From NCBI RefSeq assembly GCF_965638725.1, contig NC_134960.1:3536501-3600500 (forward strand): a stretch of DNA of 64,000 nt, given 5' to 3'. Shown here one piece after another: positions 12,801 through 27,479 of the stretch. Source of the DNA: Aptenodytes patagonicus. Its lineage: Eukaryota; Chordata; Aves; Sphenisciformes; Spheniscidae. Each line of letters opens with the position of its first letter. Within the stretch, counting starts at the first letter, position 1. The translations under genes and the position numbers were made by a program. The notes under the pieces were generated by a model. That model had not been told where the DNA came from. It did not search any database and saw only the letters and a program-made list of their open reading frames with translations.

Positions 12801-15411
12801 TAATACTGGACTAGTTAATACATATTCTAACACTGTCTAGTTTTTCATTAGTAAGATCAAAGAAAGGTGTATGCCCGCATTAGCAAGTTCTCCATTTGAT
12901 CTGTTTTCCTCAAATGAGACAGCCGAGGCAGGGAGCCGGGCGGGCGGAAGATGTTCTTTTTAGCTGTTGTAGCTGTAAAGTCATTAATACCCTCTCCAGC
13001 AGAGGAATTGTTCCGTCACCACTATTAAGGTGACATCTTGAGAGCTCTTTTGTTTAAAACTATACTGAGATGCTTGAGGACCCATAGCAGGTGACGTGAG
13101 GGATCTGTCACATGAAGAGAAGGAAAACCAGCTGAACACAGAGTATGTGAAGACAACATGAGACAGTGCGAGGGCCTGACTCTGGATAGGCAGGAGTGGT
13201 TAAAGTCATCTGGGCATATGAGATGACAACTGGAACTCAGGCTAGATATTCCTGTTTTCGATACTAAACAGCAGGATCATATCGAAACCTCTCCTGACGT
13301 TGGATCGGGACACAAGGGATGTGGAGAAATCATACCCAAATCCAGTTACAGCAAGGATGCTGTATGACACGTATTTTTTCAGACCCCCAAATGATAACGT
13401 ACGAACAAGTGGGGAACTTGAATGTCTTCTCCAGGGGGGATGAAGGGAGGCTGGTCCCCACTCACCAGGTGCTGCTGTCTTTGGGATCTTCCCGGTCCCA
13501 GTGGACTTCTTACTAGAAAAGTGGGGCGAGGGGAGGAGAGTTGCCACCGACGGGGTACTTTTCTGTAAAAAAACCTTTTTGTGAGTAAATCTTCCCCGGC
13601 TGATGAGCTCTGTCATGCTCCACGGAAAGGAAATGTGGAACTGAGTCTTTCACAGTGGCGGGTTCATTCAGGTCCTTCTTCTGCCTGATCTTTCCCTCCA
13701 GCATCTGTCTACGTTGTGTTTTGTACTTGGACCTCTGCTTCCTAAGGGAGAGATCGCAGCAAACGTTTCCTGCCCAGGAAAGCCACGGGCTGAAGTGTGA
13801 ACAGTTGCGCTGTCGGGGCTATTTTTTCCTTAGCTTAGTTAGCAGTTTAAAAGGTGATCTACCCTCCGAAGACTGACAAGTCTTCTGAAGGGCTCAGGAC
13901 TAGTCTGACATCCAAAGCAGGACCTCAGACAGCCTCGGACCGTGTCTTCCTCCAAGCCATTTTCTTCCCTCTTCCTGAACCTCTGTTGAGCACTTTCAAC
14001 TCAGCTGTGTCAGGAATGAATGTAAAGTATTTTGAGAGGCAGAGATGGCCGAGATCAGAGGCTTTTGCTGCAGAAGGAAGAGCTAAGCAGATGATATATG
14101 GGGCACAAGTCAAGGAAAGTGCTAGGAAATGGGCCGCAGGCAAAGACGCTCTCAAGACCTTAAGAGTTTGGGCTGACTTGCGTTGCCTTTGGAGAAAAGC
14201 CAAAAATGGTGCGGGGGGGGGGGGGGGGGGCAGTGTCCTGGCAGTGCACGACCTGGCACTCCTGACCACAGCGATGCCGCGTGCCCTGTCCGAGCGGGCA
14301 CAGCCCAGGGCCGGCCGTCTGCCGTGGCACGTCAGCCGACCGTGCCCCGTAACACCACATGCACACGCGTGTCCCGCGTGCTCTGCGGCAGGCGGGCGGG
14401 CGCTTATGCACTGGGGGGGGGGGACGATGGACATTTTAGTCTTGAACTCAGTGAGAGCACGTTCGCCCCACTCAACCCCCCAGAAGCAGAGAAGCCTGGA
14501 TGGTGGCATTAGTGCTGGGCTGGTGAGAAATGACCTCCGTATTCTGATTTTTATTATTGTTTTGATTTTTATTACCGGGTTTTGATTTTTATTACCGGGT
14601 TTTGATTTTTATTATTGTTCTTATGGGCTCCTCTCTGCGTTCCGTGGGTGAAGCCTTTCCATCTGAATCCCGCTGGCAGAGCAGCGCGCTCTTGCAGCGG
14701 CAGCAGCAGCCGCCAGCTGCAGGGCAGCCGCGGGGCGCGGACCGGGCGCCGCCAGCGCCGGTTGTGCGCGGCCGCGCAGCGCCCCCCCCCGGCCCGCGCC
14801 GCGGGGCCGCCGTTACGGCGCCGCCTGGCGGTCGCCGCGGAGCCGCGCAGAGCGGTGGGGCCGCAGCCACCGGCCCCGGCCCCGGCCCCGGCCCCGGCCC
14901 CGGCCCCGGCGCAGTCGCCCCGCGGTTCGAGGGCGAGCCCCGGCCGGGGAGAAGGCAGGGGCCGGCCGGGGGCCGCGGTGACCGGGGGCGGGGGGCAGCG
15001 AATCCCCGGCTGGCTGCGCGCCCCCGACTTGCGCCGAGCGCTGGTTTACGTCTCGTGTATGACCGTGAACTCACGCTTTATTCACAGATAACTCTCTTCA
15101 CTGTTCTTAGGAGGAAAAAGAAGTGCATTCGGTACTTACAAGGAGAAGGACGCTGTGCCAGCCCAGTTTCTTCCGATGGAAGTGCTATAGACTCCCCTCC
15201 CTCTCCTCTGGACGCACTCCAATGCATCTCCTCTGCTTTTCCTTCAGACAAGCTTGCAGCCCCCGCTGACTCCGCACACAGAGAACAGCCCGACCCCTTC
15301 CCCGTCTCCGCTCACCTCCAAACCGCCACCTGCTCCTCCAGACTGACCACCAGGTGCTCTTCTGCACCCACAGAGTCCCCAGCGTACAGCGTGGCCTCCA
15401 CGGGGACATAG
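3761..15411 (+). CDS. TCF7: TCF7 (T-cell factor 1), 3' half of the gene, six coding exons
   Basis: TCF7 is a nuclear HMG-box transcription factor. It binds CTTTG(A/T)-type sites and recruits beta-catenin or Groucho/TLE. Six exons join in frame: 3761-3871, 4150-4312, 4544-4651, 8628-8676, 10785-10857 and 15111-15411. They give 267 visible residues ending at TAG 15409-15411. In order: a linker with [11 protein letters not shown]; an HMG box from about residue 54 ([18 protein letters not shown]) to about 122; a basic tail KKKRR at 129-133; a C-clamp with cysteines 151, 164, 167 and 173 (CRARF, WCGPC, KKKC); and an E-type tail. The C-clamp separates E-tail isoforms from LEF1, which lacks it. The tail ends without a PLSL(V/T) CtBP motif, which fits TCF7 rather than TCF7L1/L2. 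Synteny with SKP1 and PPP2CA supports TCF7. The N-terminal beta-catenin-binding exons are outside the window. Confidence 0.95.
4150..4312 (+). CDS. TCF7: TCF7 exon: first part of HMG box
   Basis: The frame continues in phase 2 from the previous exon. It gives a basic stretch ([10 protein letters not shown]), then [18 protein letters not shown] and [18 protein letters not shown], the conserved LEF/TCF HMG-box helix 1 and start of helix 2. The donor GTAAGA follows 4312. The acceptor is CCACCAAG, an AAG rather than the usual CAG. The next AG inside the exon would shift the frame, so 4150 is preferred. Confidence 0.95.
4544..4651 (+). CDS. TCF7: TCF7 exon: second part of HMG box
   Basis: The acceptor TTGTAG precedes 4544 and the donor GTGAGT follows 4651. 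The exon has exactly 36 codons. It encodes [20 protein letters not shown] and [15 protein letters not shown], which is HMG-box helix 3 and the minor-wing end of the LEF/TCF DNA-binding domain. Confidence 0.96.
6802..6897. repeat. Near-perfect inverted repeat (44-bp arms, 8-bp loop)
   Basis: The left arm 6802-6845 and right arm 6854-6897 are reverse complements except at three positions (41 of 44 pair), around the loop CACCAAAG. A third, weaker inverted copy of the outer part lies just downstream (about 6915-6933). Transcribed as part of the TCF7 pre-mRNA, this would fold into one long stem-loop. It could be a fold-back duplication or a hairpin RNA precursor; the sequence cannot decide. Confidence 0.9.
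7797..7853. repeat. AT-rich (TTAA/ATTA) low-complexity tract
   Basis: Repeated CTATTAAT and TTAATTAA words form an AT-only stretch within otherwise mixed-composition intron. Nothing else is visible in it. Confidence 0.8.
8628..8676 (+). CDS. TCF7: TCF7 exon: basic tail after HMG box
   Basis: The acceptor TTTCTTAG precedes it and the donor GTAAAT follows. It encodes [16 protein letters not shown] plus one base of the next codon. The KKKRR cluster is the nuclear-localisation and DNA-bending basic tail of LEF/TCF proteins. Confidence 0.92.
8677..10784 (+). other. TCF7: TCF7 intron between basic tail and C-clamp exons
   Basis: About 2.1 kb. The part from about 8770 to 9480 is AT-rich with many TAAT words and no repeat signature. 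It is a plausible conserved non-coding region but cannot be verified here. A strong C/T-rich tract (about 10706-10745) precedes the next acceptor. No exon was recognised. Confidence 0.7.
10785..10857 (+). CDS. TCF7: TCF7 exon: first part of the C-clamp
   Basis: The acceptor GTGTTCAG precedes it and the donor GTGTGT follows. The frame completes Asp and reads [17 protein letters not shown] and TDWCGPC, then two bases of an Arg codon. KKCRARFGL and WCGPC hold three of the four zinc-binding cysteines of the C-clamp, an auxiliary DNA-binding module of E-tail TCF isoforms. Confidence 0.94.
14213..14230. repeat. Poly-G tract (18 G)
   Basis: An uninterrupted run of 18 G on the + strand, followed within 200 bp by a second run of eight or more G near 14413. 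Such runs are prone to assembly error and to quadruplex formation. Confidence 0.9.
14545..14618. repeat. Tandem repeat, 18-20 bp unit, four copies
   Basis: Four successive copies begin TGATTTTTATTA. The two inner copies are identical (ending CCGGGTTT) and the two outer ones end in TTGTT-type sequence. The array lies directly before the intronic CpG-rich block. Confidence 0.88.
14690..15050. other. Intronic CpG-rich block (CpG-island-like)
   Basis: CpG density rises sharply here compared with the flanking intron, with many CGCC, GCGG and GGCCGC words, and drops again before the acceptor at 15110. It could be an internal promoter of TCF7 or simply a GC-rich microsatellite nest. No TATA box was seen. 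Confidence 0.75.
14871..14910. repeat. GGCCCC/GGGGCC hexanucleotide microsatellite
   Basis: Six full copies plus a partial copy of GGCCCC on the + strand (GGGGCC on the - strand) run without interruption from 14871 to 14910. The G-rich strand is quadruplex-prone. In one + frame the tract encodes alternating Gly-Pro. Confidence 0.95.
15111..15411 (+). CDS. TCF7: TCF7 last coding exon: end of C-clamp and E-tail
   Basis: The acceptor CTGTTCTTAG precedes it. The frame completes Arg and reads [15 protein letters not shown], then [16 protein letters not shown] and on to STGT, with TAG at 15409-15411. RKKKCIRY completes the C-clamp. The GEGRC and SSDGS blocks resemble the start of TCF7/TCF7L2 E-tails. 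The distal half in this frame is less TCF-like than the +1 frame of the same DNA, so the true C-terminus could differ through splicing or a sequence error. Confidence 0.88.
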
Positions 15412-16349
15412 TCCCACGCGCCCAGCCGCGTTGGCCGGGACACTGGGCACTTCGCTCTCTCCCACCTGGTTTCGCTGCCCATTGAAAAGGACCAGAGGCC
15501 CATCCAAATTCCCCATCTCACTGTAAAACGTGCAAAGTTAGGCAACAGGATGACTTAAGGATGCTGGAAAACTCATTTGGTTGTTGGGTTGTTTTTTTTT
15601 TTGGGGGGGGGCGGTGTTAAAGATAGAAAAGTGATTTAAAAAAAAAAGGTAAAAAATAAGTACTTGCCAAAATTTGAAGTGCTGATGAGTAAACAAGCCT
15701 TTTGTCCCTGCCCTGTGCCGCTTTTTTTGTTTGGGGTTTTTTCTTTTTTTTTTTTTTTTTTAACTGCATTATCTTCAAGCATGACAGAAAGCAGAGACGA
15801 ACTCCCCAGCTTGCTGCAGTAGATGGTAGGTGCTATCAGTCTAACACTGCCTTCCACTCCCTGCCTTCCGAGCTGCTTTAAAGTATAGTCACTCACTCAC
15901 AGATCTCTCGTAGCCGTTATACCACAGAGACGGAAAAGCTGGAAATAGGAGCATTTTGTAAAAGCCCTTACGTCTGAAAATTAAATGTAGCGATGCTAGC
16001 TTTCTGATCTGATCGGATGATAGAGAAATGAAATATTTAAACCAGCGAGGTGAATTTTTTAAACTTCTTGTCTGAGAACAGGAAGATATTGTTTACAGGT
16101 AACAGGTCTCTGTGCAGACATGTCCCATCCCGCGAGCGTACAGCATGGCAGAGGAAAAGGGAGCACTAACTGGACAGTAAAAGGAGCTTGGACCAGCCGC
16201 TGGAAGGTCTGACGGTCGATTGCTCGCTGCGTCAGTCAGCTGCAGGGTCTCCCTTGCTGTTAGGAATTGTCCACTGCAGACGTGGGCAGCCAGAAATCTC
16301 ACCAGACGGGCCGGGCGAAGCCTCAAAACTCAGTTTGCGACTCCGGCCT

Positions 16350-16530
16350 TGGCCTAACTCTGCCCCTACGCCGCGGCGGGCAGGGCGGGCGCGCAGGGAG
16401 CCCGCAGCCCTGGCAGGCTGACCCGGGGCGGAGGACCGCGCCGCCCCAACAAGCCGCCTTCTGCTGAGCGGACGGGGCGGAGGAGAGGCGCGAGCTCTGC
16501 CGCCCCGCTCGGCTCTCCCCTTCCCCAGGG
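16350..16530. other. GC/CpG-rich patch inside the probable TCF7 3' UTR
   Basis: A compact block with many CG dinucleotides (CCGCGGCGGG, GGCGCGAGC and similar) sits within AT-rich flanks. It could be an orphan CpG island or an antisense promoter. No gene was recognised on either strand. Confidence 0.7.
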
Positions 16531-18484
16531 CAGTCTGGCAGGGGAACGGCACACTACCCTGCTCTTCGCTTCAGACGTCCCTCTGCACGTACCCTCAGCA
16601 AGATCAGAACCCTTTTTATCATGATTTGGCGTGTAACTTTTTAAAAAACCTTATTCTAGCTTTTTCTGAAAGATCCTCCCTCCACCCCCATGACGATGCC
16701 AAATGTTAATGTATTCTCTCCAGCTTGAAAACCTTCACCAGTTTCTGGTATTTTATTTATATTTTGAGCTTGATAAACAAAAAACACCGTGGACCGATTG
16801 TGATCTCCCTGAACCGATGTAAATCCCAAATTAATCCCAAGTTCTTGATTTACTTCAGGTTTACAGAATTCTCACAGAGACCACCATCTAGTCCGGTGCA
16901 GATTTCTTCCTGCTCGAAAGAAATATATTCTAGACTGCTGAAGAGAAAAATAACACCACACAGAGGGAGAAGGGGGGGTCTGGTTTTTTTCTACTTTACA
17001 GAATAGGTTTTAGAGTACTGAATGCAAATTCTGTAGTAATATTATTGTAGAACTGCAAGAAATTTAAGATGACCTTTATAATGTACAAAATATTTTTGTA
17101 TTTTTTTTCTTAACGCAAAAACACAAACCCTAATTTTTTACATTGGACTAAACATAACTTTTTAAACAAGTTTATGCCTCAAAGATTGAAAAGTAAAAAA
17201 AAAAAAACCAAACCTGATTAGTCTGTAGAGCAGCTTTGGGTTTATTCCCTTTATTTAGGTACTTTTGCTTATGGTAGTGTAGATTTTTTAATTCCAGTTT
17301 TAGTTTAGAAGATCTAAACCTATTGCTTTATTCCTCTCCTGTGTAAATGTAACTTCAGAAGCACTGAATGAAAGCTACGTGCACAAACCTGAAAAGTTTG
17401 AAAAGAGTCGTTTTAAAAGTTTGAAAGAATCATTTTAACCCTTAGAGAAGTAGCATTACCTGAACCGACTGCCAACTGTACACTTAATCATGTACTTACT
17501 GCACTCAGAGGGTTAATTATACAGCACTAGATCAAGACGCAATCTGCTCATTTTTAAATTATTTTAGCAAGTTTAGACAATAGCCTGCTCCAGTGCTGAA
17601 CAGAGGAACTCGGCAGACTCTTCCCAGATCTGACATAGTCTCTTTTTATCACTCGATTAAAAGAAAAAAAAAAAACAAAAAAATTGCTTAAAAAAAGAAA
17701 AAAAAGCTGTGTCTCAGCTCACCATTTGTCGCTCTGAGACCCTCTGATACAAGGTGCTGAAAAAGCGTCAGCTACTGTAAACGCCACAGCTGACGAGTCA
17801 GGCACAGCGGCCTAGCGTGGCTCAACGCTGGGTGCAAAGCTGGCATGACTCAATACCCGACTGCTATTTCGTGGCTGGATGAAACACGTAACTTAGCAGC
17901 AAAGCAAAGGCAGGTATGGGGAAGAAAAAAAAAAGGCAGATGTGCCTAAATAACACCAGAGGAAATTTAGGGGAAAGTCCTGACCAGTATTAAACTGTGT
18001 ATCCTGACCAGGGACCAAGTAGTACTGGCGTACCCAGACCAGCCGTCACTCATTTCAGAATTCACCGGGACTTTCACCCATTTATTTCAAGGCTACTTTG
18101 GCCCCTCCACAGCGCTGTGGATGCCTGCCTTGGTTCAGGGCACGCTGACCGGCAAAAGGCCCGTCTGTATCACAGCCTCCTCTCCTCGTCACGCCATCGG
18201 GTTCCTGCAAAATCTCCTTAGGGAGACCTACTGCCCCCCTCTCCGGGAGCCTTTCCTCGTGCATTCACGGCACGGAAGCGTTTCCACAGCCGCAGGGCTG
18301 GAGCAGTTACACCCGTTTTCCGACATAGCGTTGTTCTGACCCTGTGCTCTGCTCTACACGTACAGGTTTATAGCCAGACCTTACCCTGTGCTTTACAGCT
18401 ACCGCAGTATAAACTCAGAGTATCCGCTTGGTATACCGTAACGCGGTCAGTTTGTACTGGTGTAACTGAGAAAATTTAATCCTT

Positions 18485-18500
18485 CCCCCCCCCCCCCCCC
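18485..18500. repeat. Poly-C tract (16 C)
   Basis: An uninterrupted run of 16 C. No other feature is apparent. Confidence 0.9.
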
Positions 18501-18985
18501 AAACCACACAAGATAGAACTTTAAGCTGCCCATTTCCAAAACAAAACAGTGAGCGTGACCAACTTTTGTTACGTGCCCCACGGCTGATAACCAATGCCAA
18601 AACAAAGTTATTAATACCAAAAAAGTGTCTTTAGAAATGCTATATGAAGTGTTACTATTTTGTGTTAATACGCCTTTTTAGTAGAAGGAAAAACTTTGCC
18701 CTTAAGCTTTTATCACAACAAGAATTTTCTTTTAGTTCTTTTACAGCAATTTCAACTCTTCCTGAAATACATATTTGAATTCCTGAAATCAATTTGAATG
18801 TAGAAGTCATGGAAGTACCACTTCATTAAACCAAGTAAAACCACTGTATGTATGTAGCAGGGATAAATGTTTTGCAGCTGTACTTTCATTTGTCCAGTGA
18901 CTATCCATCATTTGTTGTAATTTTTTTACTTCATTGAGTTTGTATTTTTTGGCTTTTATGTTCAAAATATGTTTATAGCTTTATA

Positions 18986-18991
18986 AATAAA
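18986..18991 (+). terminator. TCF7: Candidate TCF7 polyadenylation signal
   Basis: A canonical AATAAA in the context TTATAAATAAAG, at the end of the AT-rich region after the TCF7 stop. Later AATAAA copies occur at 19174 and 19442, so the exact site is not fixed. Confidence 0.6.
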
Positions 18992-19010
18992 GTAATTGCC
19001 AGACTGGCTA

Positions 19011-20549
19011 TTCAAAATAGGCCACTGGAAGTTATAATCCTATCAAACTGTCAAATAACTATTTCTTAGAATTCAAGAGGTTTCCTGCTTTTTTTTTTTT
19101 CCCTTCCTTCAGCATTTGTATGTATGAATAGTTTTTAGAATAATTTCCAATAGTCTTCAACAGGTAAGACTGAAATAAACCAAGACTAAGAAAAAAATAC
19201 CTTCTTCTACAATCCCTGCTGACACCTTGCCTTCCCGACCCCCACGCTTAAATCACTTCAGCCAAGAAGAGCTATCCCCGATCATGCCATGACTTTAAAA
19301 AAAACAAAGGTTAAGGCAGCACCATACAAGCGAAACAGCAACATAAAGTGTAACAGTGGGAAGTGGGACAGTCTCTCCCCCTTTCAAGAATTTCAAAGTA
19401 CACAGCTGAGACAGTACTACAGGGGAATTTCAGTTAGAGAAAATAAAGTTGTAGGGAATCCTGACTACCAGGACTACTAAGAATACTGAAATCTGTCAAA
19501 GCTATACAATGCTTTGAGCACCCGGACCAGCCCTTTCTTCCGCATGCTGCTATGCCGTAACCTCCACGCTTGCATCAGTATCAATAGCCAACTGGCACGA
19601 CCCCGGAGCTTCAGCAGAAGCCCCACCTTTACAGCATTTGACCACCAAGGGTTACGTTTTAGACAAGCTGTTCTAATAATTACCGAGTCTCACCGCAGGT
19701 GTGTTTTATGCAGGTATGGCAAACAAAGTAGAAGCAAGGTAGTGAGGAAGACGAACTGTGTGCTTTGTCTCTTCCTCATCCTACAGCATATAGCGAGGCA
19801 TCGGCTGCTAACACACACAGATCCTAGTCTGATGACGAGCACCTGAAGGAATTTATATAGGCTTCTACCACTGAACACAACGACAGCATAGGCTTCTGCA
19901 TTAGCAACACCGCACTCCAAGGCTGAACTAGTGTATTCTGGAACACTAACTTCACACACGGATGGATGGATTTCTTGTAAGAATCCAGGATAAGCTGAAT
20001 ATTAAGCTACAAATACAGCCACAGAAAGAATTCTCATCAGAAGGTTTTCTCTAGTAGCACTTTTAAACTGAGGTGTATTGTTTGCAATACAGGATGCTGG
20101 AAAGGCTTCATCATGCCTGTCCAGCGCTGAAGTATTTCATGCCCACTGACAATACAGTATCTATAATATGCCCAGATAATATACACACCAGCACAAAGGC
20201 AGGCCCAGCAACCTCATGAATAAGCAGATGTGAGCAGCAGCTGCATCCAAAGCATGGGTTTGAATGCTGCCTTAGAGCAAGTTATGAATGCTTTCATTAA
20301 TGGTCACATCAAAGGTTACCTAAAAGCTGGTAAGCCATCAAAAAAATATATCCATCTGGATTGCTTGCTATTTGACTTCCAACTTAATCTGAGAAGTTGC
20401 CCGCTGTGTCTGACTAGTGGCTTGCATTAGTCATTTAACAAATTCTTTACATCCGTTTTATTTCTATTAACCACTGCCTCAGTGCGATTATTCAGACACT
20501 CAGTAGTAAGTGACAGGTTGTCTAGTTTCAAATAACTAGAACCATTTGC
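19011..20549. other. Spacer between convergent TCF7 and SKP1
   Basis: The 3' ends of TCF7 (+) and SKP1 (-) face each other across about 1.5 kb. Several small open frames exist (for example 19289-19480 and 19514-19846). None resembles a known protein, and their codon content looks random. No repeat was recognised. Confidence 0.65.
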
Positions 20550-20569
20550 AAACAAAAGTTTAAAAGCCC

Positions 20570-20575
20570 TTTATT
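20570..20575 (-). terminator. SKP1: Candidate distal SKP1 polyadenylation signal
   Basis: TTTATT on the + strand gives AATAAA on the - strand, in the context TTAATAAAGG. A second AATAAA lies about 50 bp upstream in SKP1 orientation (20619-20624). Either may be used. Confidence 0.6.
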
Positions 20576-20618
20576 AATTCAGAAGTGAAACACTGATATT
20601 TAAAGTGAGATAAGTATG

Positions 20619-20624
20619 TTTATT
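20619..20624 (-). terminator. SKP1: Candidate proximal SKP1 polyadenylation signal
   Basis: TTTATT on the + strand gives AATAAA on the - strand, in the context CCTTAATAAACAT. It lies about 50 bp before the other signal. Confidence 0.5.
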
Positions 20625-21782
20625 AAGGTTCATTCTACTCTAAAGTTTATACAGAGAATGGAATGCAATACAAGCTAAGAGCACACCTCAAAGATCTACC
20701 ACACAACCATCCCCTACTCCCTATAAGGGAACTGTAAAAAAAAATAAAAATCAGAAAACCAGTTACTGTTTAACTAGTTGCAAGTGGCTTTGTCCAAAGA
20801 AGTTAAGCTTGATATTGCATTAGCTTTGTATGCAATAATTAAGTCTCTACAAGCTGAAGTATCACATAGAGGCATAAGATTTCCTGTGGACACATGAAAC
20901 CATGTTTTAAAGAGCTACATCACAAGGGTTGTTTAAAATTGCCTAAAAACGAGCCACTAATGGCATGCACAGGTCAATAATATTAACTTTGGTAATGTCA
21001 TTTTTGGTCAAACCTGGATTCCACTTTTAACAGTAACATGTATAAAAACACACCCATCCTGTGCATAGAGCAACACGCTTTTCATTTGCTACCGGCTAGA
21101 GGTAGGTCTTCAAGACATGGTTGAAATATTCAAACTTAGCTGTCAGGAGCTTGCTTAGTTCTAGATCACATCTTTCACTAGTCTATAAGGCAAGACTAAC
21201 AGGACAAGAAAGTGGTCAAATATTTCGTTTTTTTAAATGCAGGACAAGAACCATCTTGAAAGTTATATAGCTTTAAGTAACACTAATTTTCCCCACAATG
21301 GTTTTAGAAGAAATCAGTGACTTTTTTTTACTTTACCTAGTTCCCCAAGACACATTCTAGTTTGTTTTTCTCTCTGAAGCTATCAATACCCTGTAAATAC
21401 AAGTGTTTTGTTCTTCTTGAGGAAGAAGTCATAGGTGGTTTTATTTACAATGGAGTCAATCTTTAGCATTGTAACTGGACTTGAACAGTTTAAAAGTATA
21501 ATGAAAATGACAACCTTAAGTGCTACTTTCCATACAGAATCCACACTTAGTTCAGTTTTATTCATTGCAGAGTAAAGTAAAAAGACATCCAATTACACTA
21601 GTAAAAACTCAGAAGATTTAAATTTGTACTCAAAAAAAACACTACACATGCAAAAGGAACAATATCCTGCTAACACAACTTCATTTGCTGCTGCATTTGT
21701 CTAATATTAACAATTATGAACAGAGCAGTGCAACTAGTATTTGGAACAATCCTTACAGTGTTCGAGTGTCAGGCACAATACT

Positions 21783-27479
<5,697 letters not shown>

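Larger units (their letters stand above)
10858..15110 (+). other. TCF7: TCF7 last intron
   Basis: About 4.3 kb from GTGTGT to TGTTCTTAG. It is ordinary sequence to about 14200. TAAT-rich blocks near 12660-12840 could be a conserved regulatory element (unverified). The final 900 bp are unusual: a run of 18 G (14213-14230), a 20-bp tandem array (14545-14618), and a CpG-rich block (about 14690-15050) with a GGCCCC hexanucleotide tract. Confidence 0.75.
15412..19010 (+). other. TCF7: TCF7 3' UTR (probable extent)
   Basis: No further coding signal follows the TAG. The sequence becomes AT-rich and untranslatable from about 16600, as expected for a 3' UTR. The first good AATAAA is at 18986-18991. 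Shorter forms could end near ATTAAA at 15980-15985. Embedded oddities are a GC-rich patch (16350-16530) and a run of 16 C (18485-18500). The extent is inferred from the signal only; no transcript evidence is available. Confidence 0.6.
20550..21782 (-). other. SKP1: SKP1 3' UTR (probable extent)
   Basis: From the SKP1 stop at 21783 the - strand runs about 1.2 kb with no coding signal to two AATAAA signals (at 20619-20624 and 20570-20575). The extent is inferred from these signals. Confidence 0.65.

Noticed and set aside
14592-15091. Several long overlapping open frames on both strands in the intronic CpG block
   Set aside because: GC-rich DNA has few stop codons. The frames are low-complexity, and most start from non-ATG codons. 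Only the one joining the E-tail was kept, as a finding.
16232-16552. Open frame on the - strand over the GC patch in the TCF7 3' UTR
   Set aside because: Arg/Pro/Ala-rich composition typical of chance frames in CpG DNA; no recognisable domain.
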